48,826 bases of DNA. Source: an uncultured Pelagibacteraceae bacterium. GTDB lineage: Bacteria > Pseudomonadota > Alphaproteobacteria > Pelagibacterales > Pelagibacteraceae. Within the stretch, counting starts at the first letter, position 1. Each line of letters begins with the position of its first letter. Under the pieces are notes generated by a model. The model had not been told where the DNA came from. It saw only the letters and a list, made by a program, of their open reading frames with translations, and did not search any database. Positions 43,314 through 48,826 of the stretch are shown here, piece after piece. Position numbers and translations under genes: made by a program. The stretch spans positions 1 through 48,826 of the forward strand of contig CACIKS010000006.1 of assembly GCA_902587295.1 (NCBI GenBank), read 5' to 3'.

Positions 43314-44573
43314 ATGAACGATACATTATCAAAAATAGAAAAAAGAACAGCTTACACGCTCTTATTACCGGCGGTATTTTTAGTTTTCGCTATAGTATTA
43401 TTTCCAATTTTTGCAAATGTTTGGATTAGTTTTAAAGAAGTACAATTAAAAGATATTAGAATTCCTGAGCCAAGAGCAAAAAAGATAGTAAAAAGTATTC
43501 CTGGAGATAATACTAAATTAAAAATAGTTTATAGACTAAGAAACAGTTCACTAATTGAAGATATTAATAATATTAAATTTTCAGATAATTTACCTAGAAA
43601 TATTGAACCTGTAAATCTTGACTCAAGATGCGAATTTAAATCAAAAAAAATTAAATGTGATTTTGGAAATTGGGAGGCTAAATATAGGGAAAATTTTGAG
43701 ATTGTTATTCAAAATATTAATAATAATGTAATTAATAAAAATACTATTAAATCTCAAAAACCTAAACTATCTGGTGATGCTGATAATATTTTATTAACTA
43801 GCAAATTTACTTTAAAAAATTTTAAACAAGTTTTTAGTGAAAATGAATTTTTAGATTTATTACTAACTACTTTTTATTTTACTTTTTTTGGAACAATTGG
43901 TGCAATCATTTTTGGTATGTTTGCAGCGCAATTAGTAAATCAAAAATTTTATGGTAGGACTTTTATGAGAAGTATTCTACTATTTCCATATGTCGGACCT
44001 GTAGTTGCATTAGCATACACGTGGACTTTATTGTTAGATCCAAATAGCGGGACTTTAAATGCTTTGTTAGTTAATTTTGGAATTATTGATAAACCGATAA
44101 ATTTATTAGGTCAGAAGTATATAACACTAAATCTATTGGGTTTTGATATTAAATTAAGGTTGGCCCTAACTACAGTAATAATGTTTGAGATTTGGAGATA
44201 TTTTCCCCTAGCCTTCTTATTCATTCTAGCTAGATTACAGGCGGTCCCCAAAGATTTGTATGAAGCTGCTGAGGTTGATGGTGCTGGACCATTAAGAAAA
44301 TTTATTAATATTACTCTGCCACAGATAACAGCAATTTTATCTATTTTATTTATGATTAGGTTTATTTGGAACTTTAATAAATTTGAAGACATTTTTCTTT
44401 TAACCGGAGGAGCATCGGGAACAAGAACATTGCCAATAAATGTTTACCAACAAGGTTTTGCTGTTTCTAACATAGGAATGGGGTCAGCGGTTTCAATTGT
44501 TATAGTTATGCTATTAATAATTTTTATGATTATTTATTTCAAATTAATTGGGAAGCGTGCGAATGAGATATAA
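43314..44573 (+). CDS. carbohydrate ABC transporter permease 1 (MalF/UgpA-like) with large extracytoplasmic insertion
   Basis: First membrane subunit, 419 residues. TM1 is about residues 14-38, and the remaining five or so helices start at about 180. The cytoplasmic EAA loop that contacts the ATPase is YEAAEVDGAGPLRKFINITL. Between TM1 and TM2, residues about 44-165, is an extra polar domain. It has a beta-rich pattern (LKIVYRLRNSS, then FSDNLPRNIEPVN, C106 and C115, then ENFEIVIQNI) resembling Ig/DUF11-like domains. Its position is like the MalF P2 loop, which touches the binding protein. Start ATG 43314 lacks a visible Shine-Dalgarno and follows the hairpin. Confidence 0.91.
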   Translation: MNDTLSKIEKRTAYTLLLPAVFLVFAIVLFPIFANVWISFKEVQLKDIRIPEPRAKKIVKSIPGDNTKLKIVYRLRNSSLIEDINNIKFSDNLPRNIEPVNLDSRCEFKSKKIKCDFGNWEAKYRENFEIVIQNINNNVINKNTIKSQKPKLSGDADNILLTSKFTLKNFKQVFSENEFLDLLLTTFYFTFFGTIGAIIFGMFAAQLVNQKFYGRTFMRSILLFPYVGPVVALAYTWTLLLDPNSGTLNALLVNFGIIDKPINLLGQKYITLNLLGFDIKLRLALTTVIMFEIWRYFPLAFLFILARLQAVPKDLYEAAEVDGAGPLRKFINITLPQITAILSILFMIRFIWNFNKFEDIFLLTGGASGTRTLPINVYQQGFAVSNIGMGSAVSIVIVMLLIIFMIIYFKLIGKRANEI

Positions 44574-45756
44574 ACCATTAGTAATTTATTTATTTATATC
44601 GTCTATTTTTCTGACATTAGTAGGTTCAATTTGGAAAATAATGGCAACCCTTCAAGGACTTAAGTTAACAGAAATAAATTTTAATATAAATTTTCTTTTA
44701 GCTTTATTATTAAGTTTATCACTTGTTTTTATTGGTAATAAAATTAATCATCTATTTAAAATACTAGTGCTACCATTAATATTTACTTTTATTTATATTG
44801 CTATAAATGAAAGTGCTCCAATTTGGTATAATGTTGGAATTCTTTTAATAAGTTTATTTTTTACAAATAGAGTTAAGAATTATAACTTAAATTATCTTAA
44901 AGAAGATTTTGTGTCCGAAAAAATCGTTTTTGACTTCTTGTCTTTATTTGCAATTGTATTTTTCGCTTTTATCATTTTGTTTCCATTTTATTTAATGTTC
45001 GTTACAAGTTTTAAATTACAAGCAGCATTACTATATAATCCTTTAGATTTAAGTATTGATTTTACCAAAAATATTTCTGACCAATTTAAATCTTATCTAG
45101 TAATTTTTAAAACATATGATTTTGGAAGATATATTTTAACAAGCTCTATAGTCTCAATAGGAACTGTAATTATTACTTTAATCTTTGCAATACCAGCTGC
45201 TTATGCAGTTGCTAGATTAAACTTTTTTGGTAAAACTTTTTTATCAACCTCAATATTAATTATATACATGTTTCCTGCCATTGTTTTAGTTATACCTCTT
45301 TATACTGTCTTTAGTCAGTTAGGATTAAGAAATTCAATTGAGGGCCTTCTAATCGTCTATACCGCAACAACGTTGCCTGTCGCTATTTATATGCTTCAAG
45401 GATATTTCAAAAGTATACCAAAAGAAATTGAAGATGCTGGTCTTATGGATGGACAAAATTGGTTTGGAATAATAATTAAAATTATAATCCCTTTAAGTTT
45501 ACCTGCAATTGCATCAGTTGCTTTATATGTTTTTATGATTGCATGGAATGAATTTCTATTTTCATTAATGTTCTTGGATAATCCTAAATCATTTACATTA
45601 TCCAGAGCTATTAATCATTTAACTGGAGATGCAGAAACACCTAGACAATATTTAATGGCAGGATCTGTTGTTGTAACACTTCCAATTCTTTTGATTTTTG
45701 TTTACTTTGAAAAATATCTTGTAAGTGGATTAACTGCAGGAAGTGTAAAAGGTTAA
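44563..45756 (+). CDS. carbohydrate ABC transporter permease 2 (MalG/UgpE-like) with extra N-terminal helices
   Basis: Second membrane subunit, 397 residues from ATG 44563; GGGAAG at 44550-44555 supports this start over a TTG at 44548. The last about 270 residues are a normal CUT1 permease: FPFYLMFVTSFK, AIPAAYAVARLNFFGK, and the EAA motif EIEDAGLMDGQNWFGIIIKI. The first about 115 residues add roughly four hydrophobic segments not found in ordinary MalG/UgpE proteins of about 280 residues. They could be an added regulatory or assembly module. It overlaps permease 1 by 11 bases and the hydrolase gene by 1. Confidence 0.91.
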   Translation: MRYKPLVIYLFISSIFLTLVGSIWKIMATLQGLKLTEINFNINFLLALLLSLSLVFIGNKINHLFKILVLPLIFTFIYIAINESAPIWYNVGILLISLFFTNRVKNYNLNYLKEDFVSEKIVFDFLSLFAIVFFAFIILFPFYLMFVTSFKLQAALLYNPLDLSIDFTKNISDQFKSYLVIFKTYDFGRYILTSSIVSIGTVIITLIFAIPAAYAVARLNFFGKTFLSTSILIIYMFPAIVLVIPLYTVFSQLGLRNSIEGLLIVYTATTLPVAIYMLQGYFKSIPKEIEDAGLMDGQNWFGIIIKIIIPLSLPAIASVALYVFMIAWNEFLFSLMFLDNPKSFTLSRAINHLTGDAETPRQYLMAGSVVVTLPILLIFVYFEKYLVSGLTAGSVKG

Positions 45757-47012
45757 TGAAAGAAACAATCAAAATTGCAAAAGAAGTTTTAATAAATAAT
45801 AGAAGATCTGGTTATACACTACCTACAAATAACGAATTGTACCCTGCTCAATGGAATTGGGACTCGGCTTTCATAGCTTTGGGATACTCATATTTTAATA
45901 TGGAATATGCAATTGAAGAATTAGAAAAACTTATATCAGGACAGTGGGAAGACGGTATGATACCTCATATTTTATTTCATGATACTGACGAAACTTATTT
46001 TCCAAATCACAAAACATGGGATTGTGGTAATAAAGTGCCCTCTTCTGGTATTACGCAACCACCAATTATTGCAACAATAATTAAAAAAATCGTCGACCAG
46101 AATAAATTAGATCAAAGTCAAATGAAAAGAATGGAACTTATAATAAAAAAATTAAAAAAATATTTAGAGTGGTTTTATAGTTACAGAGATACAAATAAAA
46201 TTGGTCTGGCTGCAATTATCCATCCTTGGGAAAGTGGACTTGATAACTCTCCTATTTGGGATGGTCCATTGGATAAAGTGAAAATTGAGGAAAATTTAAA
46301 GTATGAAAGAAGAGATCTCAATGTTTCAAGAAGTTCAAATAGGCCGCTGAAAAAAGATTACGATGGTTACATAACCTTATTAAATCAATTTAAAAAAAAC
46401 AAATACAATCCAAATAAAATTGTAAATGACTCAATGTTTAATGTAATTGATATTGGTTTTAATTCAATACTTATTAGAGCTACTAAAGATCTTATAGAGG
46501 TATCAAAAAAATTTAATTTAGATTTTACTGATCTTAAAAATAAAATATCAAAGTCAGAAGAAAGTTTAATTAAATTTTATAAAGATGAAGATCAAAGTTT
46601 TTTTTCTTACGATTTTAAGAACCACAGTTTAATTAAAGTTGATGCTATTTCTAATTATTTCATATTATTTGCTAACCTTGAAAATCAGAAAATAAATAAT
46701 AAAATTATTGATAAACTCAAAAAATACAACTCACAGAAAGATTATTTTTTTACCACAGTTAATCCAAAAGATAAAACTTTTGAGGAAACAAGATATTGGA
46801 GAGGGCCTGTTTGGATAAATTCAAATTGGATAGTTTATCAAGGCTTAATTAATAAAGATAAAAACTTCTCATCATTAATAAAAAATAAAACTTTAGAATT
46901 GTTGGAAAATAAGAAATTTTATGAATATTATAATTATAAAACTGGCGAATGTTTGGGAGCTAATAATTTTTCTTGGTCAGCAGCTCTATATTTGGATTTT
47001 AAATTTAATTAA
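45756..47012 (+). CDS. GH63-type glycoside hydrolase, mannosylglycerate/glucosylglycerate hydrolase-like
   Basis: A 418-residue cytoplasmic (alpha/alpha)6-barrel enzyme resembling bacterial mannosylglycerate and glucosylglycerate hydrolases of family GH63. Diagnostic segments are PAQWNWDSAFIALG (residues 30-43), WEDGMIPHILFH (64-75), SSGITQPP (96-103) and HPWESGLDNSPIWDG (156-170), where an aspartate is the probable acid catalyst. TRYWRGPVWINSNWIVYQGL is near residue 345, and a C-terminal EYYNYKTGECLGANNFSWS is the usual base region. No signal peptide is present, so it acts on imported substrate. Translational coupling to the permease ties it to uptake. Exact substrate is unproven. Confidence 0.82.
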   Translation: MKETIKIAKEVLINNRRSGYTLPTNNELYPAQWNWDSAFIALGYSYFNMEYAIEELEKLISGQWEDGMIPHILFHDTDETYFPNHKTWDCGNKVPSSGITQPPIIATIIKKIVDQNKLDQSQMKRMELIIKKLKKYLEWFYSYRDTNKIGLAAIIHPWESGLDNSPIWDGPLDKVKIEENLKYERRDLNVSRSSNRPLKKDYDGYITLLNQFKKNKYNPNKIVNDSMFNVIDIGFNSILIRATKDLIEVSKKFNLDFTDLKNKISKSEESLIKFYKDEDQSFFSYDFKNHSLIKVDAISNYFILFANLENQKINNKIIDKLKKYNSQKDYFFTTVNPKDKTFEETRYWRGPVWINSNWIVYQGLINKDKNFSSLIKNKTLELLENKKFYEYYNYKTGECLGANNFSWSAALYLDFKFN

Positions 47013-47853
47013 TTTTTCTAACAATAAAAACAAAAATTATAGAAGTTACAAACATCACTATAGCGTAAGTAGCAGTTGGTATTAAATATTCTATGTCGCT
47101 AAAGAGCTGACTTGCTACGAATACAGCTAAAGTTCCATTTTGAAGTCCACACTCTAGTGAAATGGATTTTCTTTGCGAAACTCCACTGGCAAGAAACTTT
47201 GCAACATAATATCCGATATACATCATAACAATATTTAAAACTAAAGTAATTAATCCTGCTTGTTTAATATAACCCATTATATTCTCCCACTCTTCAACCC
47301 ATATAGCAGCAAAAACAATTACAAATAAAAGAACTGAAATTCTTTCAATCAATTGAGATTTAGACATAACAAAATTTGTTGCGAATTTTCTTATTAACAT
47401 TCCAATAAGTACTGGAAGAGTTACAACCAAAAACATTTTCATTGATATTCCTATCATAGAAATTTCTTTTGAAATTTCGGCAACGTCTAATAATTCTGCA
47501 GATTTAAATACAATAAATGGAACCGAAATAATGCTGATTAAACTTATAATTGCTGTTAATGAAATTGAAAGAGCCACATCTCCATTAGCAAATTTTGTAA
47601 GTACATTTGATGTTACACCACCTGGCGCTGCAGCAATAATCATTACACCGAGAGCAATCTCTAAAGGTAAATTAAAAATTTTAAGTAATAGAAAAGCAAT
47701 AATTGGAAGCAGTATTAACTGACAAATTAATCCAACTAAAAAATCTTTTGGTTGTTTTGCTACTCTTACAAAATCTTGACCAGTTAAACCTAATCCAAGA
47801 GCCAACATTATTAGTGCAAGCGCTATAGGTGCAATTTTTGTTACTACTTCCAT
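47005..47853 (-). CDS. bile acid:sodium symporter (BASS) family transporter
   Basis: A 282-residue membrane protein with about nine or ten hydrophobic segments. The family region MLALGLGLTGQDFVRVAKQP is at about 18-37. AAAPGGVTSNVLTKFANGDVALSIS is split across two membrane helices and contains the conserved sodium/substrate site around GG.TSN. Later ECGLQNGTLAVFVASQLF has the conserved E..QN. Family members import organic anions with sodium (bile acids, pyruvate, pantothenate and others). The substrate here is unknown. Its 3' end overlaps the hydrolase gene by 8 bases tail to tail; it is followed by gap in the opposite reading direction order, 3 bases away. Confidence 0.9.
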   Translation of the reverse strand: MEVVTKIAPIALALIMLALGLGLTGQDFVRVAKQPKDFLVGLICQLILLPIIAFLLLKIFNLPLEIALGVMIIAAAPGGVTSNVLTKFANGDVALSISLTAIISLISIISVPFIVFKSAELLDVAEISKEISMIGISMKMFLVVTLPVLIGMLIRKFATNFVMSKSQLIERISVLLFVIVFAAIWVEEWENIMGYIKQAGLITLVLNIVMMYIGYYVAKFLASGVSQRKSISLECGLQNGTLAVFVASQLFSDIEYLIPTATYAIVMFVTSIIFVFIVRKIN

Positions 47854-47856
47854 TTA

Positions 47857-48826
47857 TTAAATAAGTTTTGATATTTGTATTGATGTATCACACATACGAT
47901 TTGAAAAACCCCATTCATTATCATACCAAGATAGTACTCTACTAAATTTATTTTTGACAACCTGAGTTTGGGTAACGTCAAATATTGAACTGTGTGCATT
48001 ATGATTAAAATCTTTTGAAACTAATGGCTCTTTATTAATTCCAAGAATACCTTTTAACTCACCATTAGAAGCCTTTGTCATAGCATCATTTATACTATCA
48101 GTAGTAACATCTTTTTTTGTAACTAATGTAAAATCAATTAAAGAGACATTTGGTGTTGGAACTCTTATGGCCGTGCCATCAAGTTTGCCTTTAAGACTTG
48201 GTAAAACTAAACTCATTGCTTTTGCAGCTCCTGTTGAAGTAGGTATCATCGCGCCTTCAGTAGATCTTGCCCTTCTTAAATCTTTATGAAAAGTATCCAG
48301 CAATTTTTGATCCCCAGTATAACTGTGAATGGTGGTCATATATCCATACTCAATACCAAAACTATTCTCCAAAATCATTGCGACAGGTGCTAAACAATTT
48401 GTTGTACAAGATCCATTGGAAATAACATTGTGCTCTTTTTTTAATTCCTTACTATTTACTCCTTGAACTATTGTAAAATCTACATCTTTTCCAGGAGCGG
48501 ATATAATAACTTTTTTAGCTCCACCTTTTAAGTGTTTACCAGCAGTTTCTTTGTTTAAAAATAATCCTGTACATTCTAAAACAATATCAGCACCAACTTT
48601 ACCCCAAGGTAAATTCGCCGGATCCCTCTCAGCAAAAACTTTTATATTTTGATTTAAAATTTTAAAACCGTCTTTTGATGTACTCACATCGTGTGGTAGA
48701 GTTCCGTGCGTACTATCATATTTTATTAAATGTGCGTTAGTATCAATGGAACCAAGATCATTAATACCAACAACTTGAATTTTATCTTTGTAATTTTCTA
48801 ATAAAGCTCTGAGAATTAATCTTCCA
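47857..48826 (-). CDS. gap: glyceraldehyde-3-phosphate dehydrogenase (N-terminal start outside window)
   Basis: Oxidises glyceraldehyde-3-phosphate to 1,3-bisphosphoglycerate, or the reverse in gluconeogenesis. The frame is open to the window edge, so about 12 N-terminal residues (the Gly-rich NAD loop start) are missing; the first visible are [15 protein letters not shown]. The catalytic motif is [15 protein letters not shown] with the nucleophilic cysteine. VVNDL-type [33 protein letters not shown] and the C-terminal [13 protein letters not shown] are present. The coenzyme-contact loop reads INDLG. An in-frame ATG at 48687 is an internal methionine, not the start. It is in the same direction as the BASS gene. 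Confidence 0.97.
   Translation of the reverse strand, partial: GRLILRALLENYKDKIQVVGINDLGSIDTNAHLIKYDSTHGTLPHDVSTSKDGFKILNQNIKVFAERDPANLPWGKVGADIVLECTGLFLNKETAGKHLKGGAKKVIISAPGKDVDFTIVQGVNSKELKKEHNVISNGSCTTNCLAPVAMILENSFGIEYGYMTTIHSYTGDQKLLDTFHKDLRRARSTEGAMIPTSTGAAKAMSLVLPSLKGKLDGTAIRVPTPNVSLIDFTLVTKKDVTTDSINDAMTKASNGELKGILGINKEPLVSKDFNHNAHSSIFDVTQTQVVKNKFSRVLSWYDNEWGFSNRMCDTSIQISKLI

Noticed and set aside
48685-48687. gap start codon at 48687
   Set aside because: The reading frame and GAPDH homology continue upstream to the window edge ([14 protein letters not shown]), so this ATG is internal.
1-48826. CRISPR arrays, insertion sequences, prophage or toxin-antitoxin genes
   Set aside because: No spaced repeats, transposase or integrase motifs, phage genes or toxin-antitoxin pairs were seen; the only tandem repeat found is the ZnuA coding repeat.

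Overview
This window looks like a chromosomal segment of a streamlined marine alphaproteobacterium of the SAR11 (Pelagibacterales) type. This is inferred from the very AT-rich sequence, intergenic gaps of usually 0 to 80 bases, many 1 to 50 base gene overlaps, and alphaproteobacterial gene neighbourhoods (pyrB-pyrC'-plsY-topA beside ruvX-gatCAB; dapA-smpB-spoT-pyrE-pdxJ-acpS-lepB-rnc-recO; glyA-nrdR-ribD-ribE-ribB-ribH-nusB; rpmF-plsX-ihfA-merR-rpmG; rplM-rpsI). There are no insertion sequences, prophage genes, CRISPR arrays or rRNA genes, and one tRNA gene, tRNA-Ser(GCU).

Layout. 1-1567: the 3' end of a galU-like gene and ugd (UDP-glucuronate supply). 1571-8175, minus strand: ridA, a small secreted protein, topA, plsY, a non-catalytic dihydroorotase homologue, pyrB and ruvX. 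8229-14390, plus strand: gatCAB, an O-methyltransferase, trhO and a MATE exporter, then tRNA-Ser and the oppositely oriented lytic transglycosylase slt. 16878-24220, plus strand: a dense run from dapA to recO with a shortened RelA/SpoT enzyme. 24222-25214: zinc-independent hemB, divergent from a small Fe(II)/2-oxoglutarate oxygenase. 25894-31650: rpiB, glyA, nrdR, the riboflavin genes and nusB. 31720-38215: proton-pumping pyrophosphatase, bamE, a cytochrome bc1 assembly chaperone, rpmF, plsX, a damaged ihfA-merR pair, rpmG, chorismate mutase and ctaA. 38263-39170: rplM-rpsI.

The most unusual part starts at about 36.0 kb. ihfA carries an in-frame stop at its 13th codon, and a 9-A tract at the ihfA/merR overlap puts merR out of frame with its natural start. 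At about 39.46 kb the first quarter of argC runs directly into the first quarter of znuC read from the other strand, so both are truncated. This is what a single deletion, a rearrangement or an assembly join would produce. Beyond it lie two Zur-like operators and an intact znuA with a His-rich repeat.

From 40.73 to 47.01 kb there is a complete sugar-type ABC importer: ATPase on the minus strand, and binding protein and two permeases on the plus strand. It is joined to an intracellular GH63-type hydrolase resembling mannosylglycerate/glucosylglycerate hydrolases. I read it as an uptake-and-cleavage system for a glycosylated osmolyte, possibly glucosylglycerate from picocyanobacteria. The first permease has a large extracytoplasmic insertion resembling an Ig/DUF11-like domain, and the second has extra N-terminal membrane segments. 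A bile-acid/sodium-symporter-family protein and a gap gene cut off by the window edge close the segment.
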